DNA of 64,000 nucleotides, from contig VZTI01004555.1 of NCBI GenBank assembly GCA_013397865.1, positions 1,938,971-2,002,970 of the forward strand, read 5' to 3'. The notes under the pieces are model-generated. The model was not told where the DNA came from, did not search any database, and was given only the letters and a program-made list of their open reading frames with translations. Each line of letters opens with the position of its first letter. Position 1 is the stretch's first letter. This DNA comes from Struthidea cinerea (taxonomy: Eukaryota; Chordata; Aves; Passeriformes; Corcoracidae). The position numbers were made by a program, and so were the translations under genes. Below, in pieces: positions 49,501 to 62,325 of the stretch.

Positions 49501-51589
49501 GGCAGTGCATCTCCACTTCCAACAGAGCAAAAGAACATCTCTACTTCTTGCAAGCAATCAGATATTTTTACTTTACATCGCAACTCAAGACAGGTTTTAC
49601 TGCTGGTTTTGGGTAGTGATGGGGGAGAAGCAAGAACATTCCATACACTCAAGGTCTCTTTGCAGACTTCATCCTGCCAGCCTCAGGAGACAGTGTTTGG
49701 CCATAATGTGTTTCAAGAGTAAGCCCTAGGTCATGAACCCCGTAGCCCTGACTCGGAGCAGAAGCTAGGGAAATAAAAATTAAAATAAACCCAAAAAATA
49801 AAAGTGGAAAAGAAAAATCCCATGACACAGGCTAGTCCTCAGTGACACCAGTGGCAACATTTGATTTCAAGCTGGTCATGCCTTGCTTAATGGAGCACGG
49901 CCAGGGTGCCTTACCTTGCAGCTGTCAGTCACTCAGGGCTGAATACCCCAAACAGATCACATTTGATCATTATTTCTTCAGAAGTACCTTGAGGCTTCCC
50001 TATAGGACAAAGAGCCTACAGAACCAAATATCATGTGCACAAAATATACCCCACCCCTCCTCCATCATCATAGTGAAATTTCCCATCTCTTTTCTCCCTT
50101 GACCCACGTTTTTGTAGCAGAGCAGGTGCTTTTAAATGAAGGAAAGAAAATGAGGAGCAGCTGTTTGATGGCTACTGAATGGCCTGGGATGGCAGTAGCA
50201 GCCCGGGCTGAGAAGGATTAATGGGCAGCATGTACATGAGGAGGTCAGAGGTGGCAAATAAATGCAGTTTATCAGAGAGCTACAGAAATAAAGGAATGAA
50301 TCACATTGCTCGAATCACTATAGATGAGGCATAAATAGAGTTAATCAGCACTGAAAGCATATTAACTCAAGGAGAATTATTCATGCACTGCAGGTGTTTT
50401 CCCTATCTCTGTCCATAGAAGTAATGAGTGAGAGCAGTAATTGGTGTCCAGCCCATCTCTAGCCAGCAGCTATTGCCCCTTCTGGACTGAATAAATCTTC
50501 CAAATTGCTATGCTGCTTTACAACACATATTTCAACATAATGATCTTTTACTTATTATTATTTTTGGTAGCTTGTGAGTTAGAGATTGATAGCATCCTTT
50601 GCAAAAGAAATAATGAACCCAAGGGGAACTGATAATTCATTGAACTTTTGAACTGCCTCCAAGTCACCTCTCTGGGACTTGAAAATTATGATGTATTATT
50701 TATTCAGCCCTGACTGTGCCTCTTTCAGTGTGGTAGGAAGCTTTGGGAGAGTAATAACACAGGCCCTGTACACTTTCCCTCAACATTTACTAGAGAGAGC
50801 CTGCTACTAATTTGCCTTTCAATAGGAGCTGCATTTTATCTCTGTAGCCACCTTTTAAAACACCGATTTCTATGTGTCAGTTTATCAGTGCAGCCCGAGA
50901 GTTTCCCTCCCTCTGGTCAGCTGAGCTGCTGCTTCCCAGCTGCGGCACAGGAGGTGTTTCAGAGCCCTCACGGGGAGGTTCACAGGCACTGCTGACCTCC
51001 CTGCTCCCTGGGCCAACACCGCCTCTTCCCACAGACTTCAGCAATACCAGAATAGATCCCCAAATAACTGGATGTACCTCCTCTGGGTCCAGATCCACCC
51101 CCGCAAGGTGCTCAGCTCTGTAACCTGACTCAGAAAAGTGCTTAAACTGAGGCTTCACTGAGTTTAAGTGCTCACCTTCCTCGGGATCTTAGCGCTCAAG
51201 GGATCATCCCTAAGCAAGTCCAAGCCCCGTTTATTTCCCAGTGAAGTGAGGAGGTGAAGACTTCAGTGGGTGCTGAGAAAGCAGTTTTCATCCACACCAT
51301 CAACGCTGAGTTTTCCCACCCTCTCCTCCTCATCCTCCCTCCACGGTGTCAGGGAAGCTGCTGGCTTTAGGGCGGCTGACGGGACCATCCCCAGCCCTTT
51401 GGCCCCTGCACCGGGAGCGGGGCCGTGGCGACGGGGCTGAGATGACACCACTTTGCGATGGCAAAGGCCCATTTCTGCGAACACCTGAAGCAGAGCAGCA
51501 GGAGCAAGAGGGGCGAGCACCAGAGGCGTCCACCTGTGCCCCTTATGTCAGGTTTAGCCTTTGACAGCAAAGGTTACCTACAAAATCTC
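46574..51589. other. intergenic stretch
   Basis: Includes a polypurine tract (47570-47628) and an AT-rich segment at 50.23-50.76 kb resembling a non-coding regulatory element. No recognisable exon or mobile element. Confidence 0.4.
47570..47628 (+). repeat. polypurine (GAAAA-rich) tract
   Basis: Nearly uninterrupted A/G on the plus strand (aaagaaaagaaaaaaaagaa and similar). Low complexity. Open frames through it are not coding evidence. Confidence 0.9.
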
Positions 51590-51930
51590 TCCGGCGGGTA
51601 TTCACGCGTGTAAATGAGTTGTTAACCCTTCGGGAGCTAGCCCCAGCTGCGCAGGTCGTGCCTGGCTAGGGGTGCTAGGGTCCGGGTACCCCGCGGAGCC
51701 CCCGCGCATCCTCCCCGCGAACGCCGGCGGGACACGGGGCTCCGCGGCGGAGGAGACGCCGTTCCTTTTCTCCTGGCTCCCTCTCGTGGGCCTTCCCAAG
51801 CAGCACAACTCGGGCGGCCTCGCAGCCCCTGCCTCGGGGACTGCCCGCCCCGGGAGCCCGCTGCCCTGCCGGCCGTCCTGCAGCCCCGGGTGGATGGGAT
51901 ACACAGCTGGAGTTTGGGCTGCGGCACCCG
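51590..51930. promoter_or_regulatory. short CpG island
   Basis: CpG-dense core at about 51660-51900 (accccgcggagcccccgcgc, ctccgcggcggaggagacgc) with CpG-poor flanks; a second GC-rich patch sits at 51380-51450. Both strands have 100-160-codon frames through it, as expected of GC-rich DNA. May mark a promoter of an unrecognised transcript or a distal regulatory island. No TATA box or splice donor stands out. Confidence 0.55.
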
Positions 51931-52910
51931 GCTGCCAGGCAAAAGGCAGCAGTTTGAGCTTTCCAGAGTGTGTTGGTTTCACAGCTGTGTTCACATCCCC
52001 AGCAAAAGGGGTTCCTCATTTAATGCTCCTGCCTTCACACCTTAGCACCAGTTTTAGGGACAGATATTCTTTCTCCCAAGCAAAAAGATCATTCAGAGTT
52101 GTCGCTTCTCTGCCCTTTCCTGCATTTCCTCAAGCTGAAGTCTTGCAGTAGCTGTACTGCTGGATGTGTTGCTGCAATTCCTTTCGCTGCTGCTACCCTC
52201 TGTCCCATGGGGTTGAGCCTGCTTGTCCCTGTGGCATCCTCTATCTACCCTGCAACCTGGTTTAAATCTTCATCTAAGTCTTCAGCTTGCAGAACCTTTA
52301 GAGAGCTGTTGCCTTCCTCCTTGTTCCCAGCCTGTCTGCAAGCTCTGCCCCTTCTTCACCCACTTCACCCCAGCTTTCACCTCCCTTTTCACCAGCCATG
52401 ACCCTACACCTGCTTGACAGCCCTTTTCCCCTCTCTTGTTCCTCTCTAGACACCTTCCAAACTGTTCTGTGCCAGGGCACTGTAAGCACTGCTGTCTGCT
52501 TCTGTCAGCTGACCTCTTCCTTTCATCCCTGTGAAACCAAAACACCTGCAGATGTGCTCATTGTCCTTCACTCCTCTCTATTATTCTTTCTCCTCGTGTT
52601 TTCATGTTTCAGTCCCAGCTGTATCCCTCACTCCAGCCGTAACTCATTCTGAGACACAAAGAGTGACAAGCCATGCCACCCAAAGCTGTGCTGGTGATTA
52701 CCAAGATGTGCCTGCAGCTGCAGGGCTGTGAACTAGGGTCTGATGCTTTGCTGCATGAACTCAGGCAGATAACTGAACCTTCTCATGCCTTTCTTTCCCC
52801 CTTTTATCTGTTCTCTGTATTTCAAACATAAGCTGCCCAGTGCAGGACAATTTCTTAATCTCTTGTGGTAAGGTGTCAAATTCAAAGGGATCCTATTTTT
52901 GTAAAATTGA

Positions 52911-52950
52911 AATCTAAGGCCTGATAAAATTTGAATCTAAGGCCTGATAA
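52911..52950. repeat. two-copy tandem duplication, 23-bp period
   Basis: The 17-mer aatctaaggcctgataa occurs at 52911-52927 and again, exactly, at 52934-52950. Confidence 0.95.
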
Positions 52951-53677
52951 CAACACAAATAATAATAGAGCATATAGCACTTGTGAAATAATCCTTTGCA
53001 AATGAATATCTTGGAACTGAAGTGATGCTTTCTAGTCTTTTACACATTAAACACCCACAAGCCTGCAGCTGCCTCCAGGCCAATTTATTTCAATTCCACC
53101 TCATTTTCCTGTGAGATACTCCATGAGATTTAGTGACAGAATGTGACAAAGGAGCTAGAAAACGTTTTGGTGTAGAACAGCCACTGAGCCATCCAATATG
53201 CTTGATGTGCTTTATTCAGAGACATAAGTCACTAGGTACTGAAAATTTATGGAGAATTATACCATTTGGTGATGTGTCTGCCTTTCCCTTCTCACTGGTT
53301 GAGTTTCTTTGGGCTTACTGGAGCATTTAGCAAGGAGGAGCATGCCCTGCCAGTCGATCCAAGAGCTCCTCTGCCTCACGGTACAAAGGGTGTAAGTGAA
53401 GTGGAAAGCACATGTTCTTTCTCTGTGAGAATCACTGTTTACATGTCACTTTCTCAGAAAATTTTGCAAGGATTATGTGTGTTAGAAATGTCTGAAGGCT
53501 TTGGAAAACAAAGCAAAGCTATTTTGAAATGGTATCATTCAGACTGGAGGTTTCCCCATCAAGATGGAACTTCACTAGTAGATAGCAAGGTAGTTCACAG
53601 CTGACAGAGAGAATAAAGTTTGGTGTCCCTTTGGTCTGGTCACCCAGGCCTCAGCAACATCAACTGCACATGAGCCG

Positions 53678-53846
53678 TCCTGGGATCATGCAGTATTTTG
53701 GGTTGGAAGGGACTGTTAAAGGCCATCCAATCCAAGCCCCTGAAATGAGCAGGGACATTTTCAACTAGATCTGGTTGCTCAGAGCCCTGTCCAACCTGAC
53801 CTTGAATGTTTCCAGGGATGGGGCATCTACCACCTCTCTGGTAGAG
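53678..53846 (-). mobile_element. CR1 LINE fragment, minus orientation
   Basis: Plus strand shows reversed CR1 3' sequence: ttttgggttggaagggactg, a decayed aaggccatccaatccaagcc, ctagatctggttgctcagag, tccaacctgaccttgaatgt, ttccagggatggggcatcta, then ccacctctctgg, where homology stops. About 170 bp, 5'-truncated, tail octamer decayed. Confidence 0.93.
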
Positions 53847-54977
53847 AGACTCAGCTTTCTTTCATAGTCCATTGGTGCTAGGCCTTTTCTCCAACAGGTC
53901 CTTCCAAAGCACCACTGGCACCACAGAGGACAGCTGACCTCAGGCAGCACAGCACCAGCCACTGCCATGTGCAAACCCTTTCCACTTGAAGCAAAGGTGG
54001 GATGCCTCCCATCTCTCATGAGATGCCATCATGAGGTGGGGAGGAAGACCCTGCTCCTGCTGTCAGTGCCACCTGTGTGAGACGTGCTCTCAGTGCTGAT
54101 GGCATGGGGTCCAGCACAGAGCTGGCCATGTCAGGGGGCCCAGGCTACTACCTTAAAGCATTGGCTTGGCTCCCGAGTCCAGCTGCTAGATTCCCACTGC
54201 AGTCTGCAGACACTGGATTTGACCCTTGATGGAACAAATGCCCTGAGGCACAGCCCTTCGCAAGGCCAGCAGCAGCCAAACCCCTTTCCTTGCCCTTGTT
54301 CCTGATGCTGACCATCTGCTGTCACAGAGCCCTGTGTGGCTCAGACATAGGGGAAGGTGTGTGACATTTGTTTGCCAGTGTTTTCCAGAGAAAGCAGCCG
54401 CTCATGTCGCTGCCCCCTCCATCCTGGCAGCCTGCAAGCCACATCCCAACACATTCTTTTATCAGAGGGATAAATGCTGACCAGTGGCATGGCTGCTCAG
54501 TGCAGTTAAAGTTGGGGATGTGCTGCTAAATGAAGCAGCATGTGTTCTCTGTCTGCCACTCTCCATCTCCTTTGTCTTCAGCAGGAATTATTTACTGCTC
54601 AGGAGCAGCCATGAGGGGCTGGGTGTTGGTCTCCCAGCTGGAGAAAGGCCAGTGCCTAGACTGAGCTTTGCCTTTTGATTCCTTTGCTGTTGGATTTATT
54701 TTTATTCCAGATGAGCAGATATTCTCTTGATGTGTAACAGAAATGAGTGAAGACATAGTTCTTACCCCAGAATCAGTCTCTATGAATTCAGGTTTTTGAT
54801 CAGCAGATGAAGGGGCAGACAGCAGGGGAAGAAGGGGACATCACAGGACCATAAGGGTCCTGAGGAAGCCTTGCCCAGATTTGTGCTGTTTCCATCAGCA
54901 CAGGAAGAGGCAAAGATTTTGATTCTCCACATCAAAGGTGAAGGCAAGTAAATGAAGTTCATTCACTTCTCATTTGG

Positions 54978-55043
54978 GCAGTAAGTTTATTCATTCCCCA
55001 CCAGGTACCTGTGCAGTAAGTTTATTCATTCCCCACCAGGTAC
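54978..55043. repeat. two-copy tandem duplication, 35-bp period
   Basis: The first copy (54978-55012) and second (55013-55043) share 31 identical bases, beginning gcagtaagtttattcattcc and ending ccaccaggtac. Perfect identity indicates a recent duplication. Confidence 0.95.
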
Positions 55044-57211
55044 ATGGAGCCCTAGGCAGGGTAAAGCACTTACTTTTATTCACCACTCTAGCACTGATCC
55101 TGGTTCAAAGACAGCTAACTTTTAGGTTTTTTCTGTTTAGTTTTCAACTTAATATTACGTAAAATAGCTGAACAAAGTCCTCTCTAGCCTGTGCCCTGGA
55201 GAGGAAACCAGCTGTACTTAGGAGAGACACAAGCACATGCTTTCCTTGCCCTGCAGCTGCGGGACTTTGTCTATGGCTGTGCACTGAGACCCCCTTGGTG
55301 GCACCTCTGAACCTACTGGGTGTGCATACCACCCTCACTGCACCTTGAGGGGCTCCTTGGGGGGCTGCTTGGTGAGTCATGGGGGTGAGGTGCTGTGCAA
55401 ACACCCTCCCAGAGACAGTCCCCTCCCACCCCAGGGTCTTCTTGCCGAAGGATGGGATGGGGGACTGCAAGATGCAACAAAGCAGAGGGCAGCAGCAAAA
55501 CCGGCCCCTTTGCTGCCCATGGTTAAACTCCTCTCCATTCATCCTCATTCACCACAAAACCTCTGTTAGAAAATTTTGGAGATTACTTAAGAGAGACCTC
55601 TGCAGTCAACAGGCAGATTTGGGAAGGGATTTCTAGTAGCTGCTGAGGGGGGAAAACAAAAGTGTAACCACAAGCAGCAGAAGACCACAAATCAGCCACT
55701 AATATTGCCTACCCAGGGGAAGCAAAGTGGCCAAGGGGGGACAAGGCAGGGTGAATGACTTCAGGACAGAGCCTGGGGTCTGGTTGTAGGAAGGCTTCTG
55801 ACCTGAGAGGGAAAATGTCATGACCTTGGCGTTATGCCAATCTTATGATGCAACACAAAAGTTACCTTTCCTTCCTTTTTATACTTACTTTTTATTAATA
55901 ATTTGCAAGGGGAAGGTGGGGAAAGTGAACTGTTCCAGCGTACATCTGGCAGGCTGCAAAGCTGAACCATTAAATCTATAAATGCAGGGCTACTTAGGGG
56001 AGCCGCTGGCTGTGAGCTGGATGCCCTGCTCATCCCCACACCCAGGCTTGTGCTCACACGTCAGCTCGCACGAAACCAGGAGTGGCACCGTGACTTGGTC
56101 TGCAGCAAACCTGAGTGCTGGAAGCTCTGACACTCCCCAGGGACTCCGGGCTGCTGACTTAGAGGAGCGTTTGCTGTTAGTCAGACTGGAGAAGTCCAGT
56201 CACAGGCCGCAATGTGGCATCTTATTGCTCAGTTAATTCATCTTATTTGTTAACTGTTACAGGGGAAGAGACACCCTGGAAGGACATAGCCTCTGACAGG
56301 CAGGGAGCAGCCAGAAGCCCTGCCAACACAGTTGCTGCTGCTGCAGCTATAACGCAGGGCTGTGGTTAACATCCCCATCACGGTTAGAGGGCATGGTTAT
56401 GGTCTTCTGCTGCAGCTAGCAGGATCTTCAGCACTAAATTTGCATTTAAGGATGGGGAAAATGACACTTTGGAAAGAGGGTTCTGGCTGGAAATGATGGA
56501 GAAATACTATCACAAGCTCCTGTCCCCTCCCTGGGCTGATGCTGCCAGGGTGATTTATGAGCTGGTTTACGGACTGAGACATGCAGGAGTGATTGCCTGT
56601 TCCTCTGCAGTGCAATGCAGGCTGCAGCTAGCATCAGCTGAAGGGGGGAAAGCGCTGCCTGTGCAGTCCCCACGGCTGGCAAGAGACAGGCCCCCACTCC
56701 TGACCACCAAGAGACCCACCCTGAGGTCCTCCTCCAGGATAACATCCAGCCCAGCAGTCATGGCAGTCACACCATGGCTTCTCACAGGAAGTCAGGGTTT
56801 GAAAAATCATATTCTCAAGGCATCTGCAATATTCAAGGGGTCAGAACTGCAAGGATGCTCCTTTATAAATCAAGTGCAGCTACTAGCTACATCTTCCCTG
56901 TTGGAATGAAGGCTTCTCTGGACTTAGGCCCAGATGAAAGCCAAAGCACAGGAGTTGAATTAAAACCTTTGGACAAGCTGAGATACATGAAGTCATACCA
57001 AAGTAAAATAGAAATGTAGATTTTTAGCTTTCAGTATGAATACATGCTAAGTGCCTTAAACATTAAAAAGCTGCAGCAGAGACCTTAAACACAGTTCTTT
57101 CTGCAGCAGTGTTGCCTTTTCACAGAATTCTTTATTTTAGACAAAATATAGATAGAACGATATTGTTCACATTTTTTAGATATAATGTTCACATAAACAA
57201 TAAGAGCTGAT

Positions 57212-57583
57212 AAAAATTGTATACGCAAATCTGTGTAATACCTATGTAATGCTTACGGCTGTTAGAATTAGACCAGGATAGGTCAAGAAAAGAAAAACTA
57301 GAATCGTGTATTGATTTCATTGGTTAATTAACAAATATAATCCACACTTCTGTGAGAAAAAATATACGAATAATAAGGCATTATGGGAAATTAGAAGAAG
57401 ATGTTGTATGCTGCCTGCTGTTTTGCTGCTGCTGCTGTTGCTGCTTGGCTTTATCATGTAACCCCCTTTGAACTCTGCCTTCAAGAAACTATGAGACTAT
57501 GAAATAAAGAACTTTGCAGAACAGCAGCCTCCTCTGCTCTGTTCTACCCTGGTCCGAGAAGGAAGGGTATCCCGTCAAAAAAT
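57212..57583 (+). mobile_element. solo LTR of an endogenous retrovirus, with 6-bp target duplications
   Basis: LTR is 57218-57577 (360 bp), beginning TGTATACG and ending CCCGTCA (TG...CA). It is flanked by identical six-base AAAAAT at 57212-57217 and 57578-57583. A TATA-like word (about 57336), an inverted CCAAT (attgg), and AATAAA at 57503-57508 about 70 bases before the 3' end fit a U3-R-U5 layout in plus orientation. A CTG-rich run lies at 57423-57445. No gag, pol or env sequence adjoins it, so it is a solo LTR left by recombination. A six-base duplication is typical of ERVK-like (class II) elements; I cannot name the family. Confidence 0.85.
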
Positions 57584-58969
57584 CAACATTCCCAATCAGA
57601 GTTCCCAGGGAAAGAAAAGGCTTTTTGTCTGGAATTAATGTTTGAGAGTTTGCTTTATAGTTCTAAGTCAATATCTTTAAATGCTTTGCAAAAGAGCAAT
57701 GGAAGAGAAAAGCTCTGCAAACTGGCCATGCATATTAAAAGCCTCATCCTTCAGCAGTCTAAAGCCAAGTAATAATCCACTCAGCTCTCACTTATTTTGA
57801 GCTTGCTTTTAAAACAAAATCATCAGAATATTTGGAGGCACTAGACAGTCCAGTATCTCTGACTGAACAGGTCACAACCTGCAAACCTTCCCAATGACCC
57901 ATGCGTGGCTGATGTGAACATCCCCCACCTCCTGTCACGTGTGTTGGGATTGCAGCCTGCTTGGGCCAAGGACAGCTTATGGGATCAGCTCAGTGGCATT
58001 TTGTTCTTGTCTTGCTTTGCCACAATAAACACAATCATTACAATCAGCATTATCACCCTAGCTATTTATTACTGTTATTTGACTTACAATGATAATTTGC
58101 ATTACTGCATGAGAGGTTCTTTCTATTCCAAGCAGCCACATTGGATGAGGAAGATAGATTGGCAATTGGGCTGCCCATTTGAACTGACTCCCTCTTCCTA
58201 GCAATGGCAGTGCCGGTCCAGCTGGCACGTGGAGTGAAGGCCTGCCTGCTGAGGACACCAGCAATTTCCTCAGCTGTGTGTCTCCTCACTTCACTTATCC
58301 AGTAAATGGGTTTTCACCAGGAAGCCACGGAACAGGTAGGCGCCCACCCGAGCCTGCTGCAGTTGCACAGATGTGAATGGAGAGACAGACGCACCAAAGC
58401 CACGGTAAAAAACACGGAGTTGCCTGGGACAGGTACAGTCCCCAGGCAGGGGAGAGCTGGAGGAACAGAGATTTCTTCACCCTGGCTGTGTGCAGGGCTG
58501 AAGGGAGGGACGGAAGGACGGAGGGAGGGAGGGAGGGGAGAGAAGCCTGGCACAGGGCAGTGGGCGTTGGCTCAGAGCCCTGCTGGTGTAGGGGCAAGGG
58601 GAGAGGGCTGAGGTAAGAGCCCATCCCCTCGTTTACCTCATTTAGTTGAAAGGGCAGCTAATGACAGAGCTGCGAGGAGCATTTGTCTGTGACTTTATCA
58701 CTGGTTTCCATGGAAAATATTGTGTCACAGGGGAGTTTATGAATTCAAGGCAGGAAAAAGCTGAAGAACCAGAGAATCTGGGTAACAGGATTGGGAAAAG
58801 GCAGGTCAGGGACTGCGCCTGTACCTCACCAGTGGGCTTTGTACCTGGTCAGCGTGCCCGTACGCTCATACCCGAGGCTGCACGGCTGCCACAAAGAGGG
58901 TTTCCAGCAGGCTACAATGACAAGGCCACGGGTTATTTTTACAAATCCTCACCCTTGCAAAGGTCTTTC
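57584..58969. other. intergenic stretch
   Basis: No gene or mobile element recognised. Contains a G/A-rich simple repeat at 58501-58540. Confidence 0.45.
58501..58540 (+). repeat. (GGGA)n-like simple repeat
   Basis: Imperfect array of ggga/ggac units ending in three perfect gaggga-type units. Short. Confidence 0.9.
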
Positions 58970-59380
58970 CCCCAAGCCACCCCTGGAGGCTCCTCCGGGC
59001 CCCCAGCACGCCCCTCAGGCAGACCCCGGGCCCCAGCAGCCCGGCACGGCTCCGGCGCTGTCACTAGAGGGCACTCGGGTTATTTTTTCCACCGAGCCCC
59101 GAGTATTAATATTCATAACATGCGCCGCGCTCTAGGGGCGCGTTGGCAATACCGTCTCACGGCAGCGGAGGGGTTTTTTCAGCTGTTTTGCAGGGAGCGG
59201 GAGCGATCACAAAGGCAGCTCCTGTGTTCCGAGGGGATGCCACGGGGGCTGCCGGCAGCGCCGGGAATGGTGCACGCCCGGCGTGGGCTGCTGGGGCCGC
59301 CACGCGTGGGACCGCGTCCTGCTGCGCTTCCACGTGGTGCCGGGGAAGAGATGGGTCCTGGCCCCGCAGCGTTTTCAGTA
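58970..59380. promoter_or_regulatory. GC-rich, CpG-containing block
   Basis: High GC with many CpGs (ccccgggc, gcgccgcgctc, ggggcgcg, ccgccacgcgtg), interrupted by an AT word (gtattaatattcataacatg) at 59103-59122. A plus-strand frame of 256 codons (58646-59416) crosses it but is low-complexity (Pro/Arg/Gly/Ala) and unlike any known protein. Best read as a regulatory or promoter-like island. Confidence 0.45.
59059..59076 (+). promoter_or_regulatory. CTCF-like site
   Basis: tcactagagggcac fits the CTCF core (CCASYAGRKGGC) apart from the first base, inside the GC-rich block. A poorer match (ccatagagggcac) is at 61867-61879. Binding is not shown by sequence alone. Confidence 0.35.
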
Positions 59381-61164
59381 AAGTGTGCACTCCCAGCCTT
59401 CCGGAGCCCCAAATGAAATAAGAGCACTGACACATCTGAAGCTAGATGCCCAGTGAAGGATGAACTAGCAGCGTGGGCTTTTGTTTTCTGCCTCTGCAGC
59501 AGACTGCTAACGCAGCAGTGAATACATTTCTGTAGGGGCCTAGAAAGGATCCTTCAGAAAGAGATGTGAGTGGTGATCTGCCTGGACCCAGGGGTTGCTC
59601 TGCGTGCCTTGCTTGGATGGGCTTTTCCTCTGTTTTGACCTGACACTAAAGCTCCTGGTGTCCTGTCCTGACTCTGGTGTCCTCAGCGGAGCAGAGGATC
59701 CAGCCACTGCCCAAACACTGTCCTGAGCCGGAACAGCAGCAGCTTCCCCAGCTCGGCACCGTGCTCTGCACTTCCCCAGCTGCAGGATGCCCCACGCCAC
59801 ACCCTCCCCACCCTGTCTGTGTGCACTCACACACATCAGCACGCAGGACACCGCTGGCACATGCCCCAGGAGCAGCCAGCAGCTGGCATATGGTACAGCT
59901 CCAAGGAGCAAGGCTGTGAGAGAGGGGCATGGAGGGTCACAGCTCCTGGGTTCCCCCAGCTGATCGGATCCTCCCTGACCCAAGGGATACAAAACCTGTG
60001 GCAAATTCCCTGGTGCCTCCTCCACCAATGGCTGGAAGCAAAGCCTTTGCCTTCCCACCAGGTGCTAGAGCTGGCACACTGCTATCACAGGAGGGTTGGT
60101 CTCACTGTGACCCTTGAGCCTTGGCCAGCAGCAAAGCACATGCCTCTCCTCTGATGAAGCACATTTCTCTCTCACAAACCACATCTCATTAACAATAATT
60201 CTTTCTAAGCTGTAACTGGTATTCAAATCGAAGTGGAATATTTTCCCTTATTTATTGCCACTTTATTTGTGCTGGAGTAGCAGCTAGAGGCTCTGATTGG
60301 GACCCCCTCATGCAAGATATAATGAAAAGATGGTCCCTGCCCCAAAGAGCTTCCGGTTTAATTACAGAATGAGCGACAACAGATGGATGCCCCATACAGA
60401 CAGGGAGGAGCACAAGGTAACAGGGAGACAATTATGATTAGCTTAATAACCCATGGTCACAGTACAGCAGCTGCCTGCCATTGTCACTAATTGTCACTCC
60501 AATTGCTACGAAAGAACTCTTTCAGTTTAATCCCAAATTGTTCTCTGTCTCCCAGGGGCAGAAAACCCAGATATTTTCCAACACCTTGTGCCTCACCTCT
60601 CTACGAAACCGTCCCACCAAGCCTGAGAATGAAGGACACGTTGTCCCAGCAGTGGTGCTTTTTCAGGTCCCTCCCTGCCCCTCTTTGCTTCCCACATGGC
60701 CCTGAGACACGACAGCTATTTCTGTCCCCTCCACTCCTGTCCCTTCCTGGTCTTACCATAAAATGGATGGAGGAGCTACAAATACCCATGCTAGCAGGAG
60801 CGCAGAGACAGAGCACCGTGCACCCAGCCCACACAGGAGCGAGCAGCAGGAGGAAGTCTTGCTGCTGGAGGTCTGGCACTGTTCAACCACAGCCTGAGGA
60901 TCTAGCTCACCTTTCTGTTTTTCTCTCTCTTCCTCACCACCGTGACTCACCTACACGTAAGTCCTCACTCTCAGCATCCCTCCTGAGCTCTGACACCGTG
61001 ACTGTTGCAGTGTAAGACCAAATTACCCTTTTGTGATTGAAGTAACCATCACAATTTAAGTGGTATTTAATTGAAAACCACTCCCCTCTGTATCTTTCTT
61101 GACTAGGTATTTTCTATGTATTTCTGTGTATTTTTTCCTATGTGTTTTTGTGTCTACTTCCAGA

Positions 61165-61187
61165 TGTCCTGCCTGTAAAAGCCATTT
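61165..61187 (+). repeat. 23-bp direct repeat, copy 1
   Basis: tgtcctgcctgtaaaagcca followed by ttt, identical to 62326-62348. Flanks are unrelated apart from this core. Confidence 0.9.
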
Positions 61188-62325
61188 TCACTGCTTGGAT
61201 GTTTTAAATATTTCCAGGAATCTGGCTTGTCCATGTCACACACAAATACACATGCACGTATTGCAGGACTTCTCCATGCCCTGAGAGGAGGAGAAGTAGG
61301 GGGCACATCTGGCCACCCAAATAGGATTTCTGCTCTGACTGAGCCCCAGTCAAGCAGAGGGAGTCTCAGGAGACTGAGGCTGCTGGTCTTAAGCCCAGGC
61401 CCCATCAGGCACAGCTGCCCTGCCTGCTCCATTTCTACAGGCACTGGCTGTCATCCCTTCGTGTACACAGGCACAAGTCCTCACAAGGTGAGGCGGCCAT
61501 GAGCTGACTTGAATCATCCCATCTCCTTTCTCCACATCTGCCCATCTTACCTCAGACTGGAAAAAATGGCCTATAGTGCCTGCTGGGTCATCCCAGCAGG
61601 ATCCCTCAAGGATCTGCACTGGAGTGGAGCCATGAGCTCATGTGACCATGCCAGCTCTCCGCAGTGTCTCCTAGGAACGACCAGAGCTGTGAGCATTGCC
61701 CTTGCTGGCTGCAGTGGTCACTGTGTCACAGAGACCTCAACACACACTCTCTCCTTTCCAGGGGCTTGTTTTAAGCTTTGGTTTCCTTTGCTGCTCTCCT
61801 CAAGCTGAAGTAAAAGACACCTGTGTAGAAAGCATGGGCTAGGGAGGGAGGATGCACTGGTCTGCACCATAGAGGGCACGGCCCTGAGCTCTGCAGTGCT
61901 CAGGGGATTCCTGCAGCACCAAACCTGCTGCTGCAGTGTGGCAAAGCGACAGCCAGCGATGAGGAACAGAGGCTGGGCTGGCATCTCCTGCTTGTGCTCA
62001 GAGGCTTCTCCAAAGCAGGACCAGAAGGCTCCTTCAGCCACCACAGCCCACAGGGAGCCAGGAGAGGCTCTGGTGGCTGGGCCAGGTGAGCAGTGGGCTG
62101 CAGCACACACCTGCATGCCGGCACAGTGGGGCAGCCACGCACACCAAAATTGCTGGCTGCCAGCACTGTGCTGTGGCATGCAGTGCAGGAGGCCTGGAGA
62201 GGATTGACAGTTTAACAGGTACAGTGGAGCTTGGCCAGCTTTGAGGGAACTAAGTGGGAGTGCTCTCACCAAAGCAAAGGTTAAGCTCATGAGTGCTACG
62301 GGCAGCTCCTGGGCAGGCCTGGCTG

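Larger units (their letters stand above)
51931..57211. other. intergenic stretch
   Basis: Pyrimidine-rich at 52260-52620. Contains two small tandem duplications and a CR1 fragment, listed separately. No exon recognised. Confidence 0.4.

Noticed and set aside
58646..59416. 256-codon plus-strand frame
   Set aside because: Crosses a CpG-rich block; composition is Pro/Arg/Gly/Ala and no family is recognised, so absence of stops reflects GC content.
61718..62290. 190-codon minus-strand frame
   Set aside because: Cys/Trp/Leu-rich translation of GC-rich DNA; no domain or splice support.
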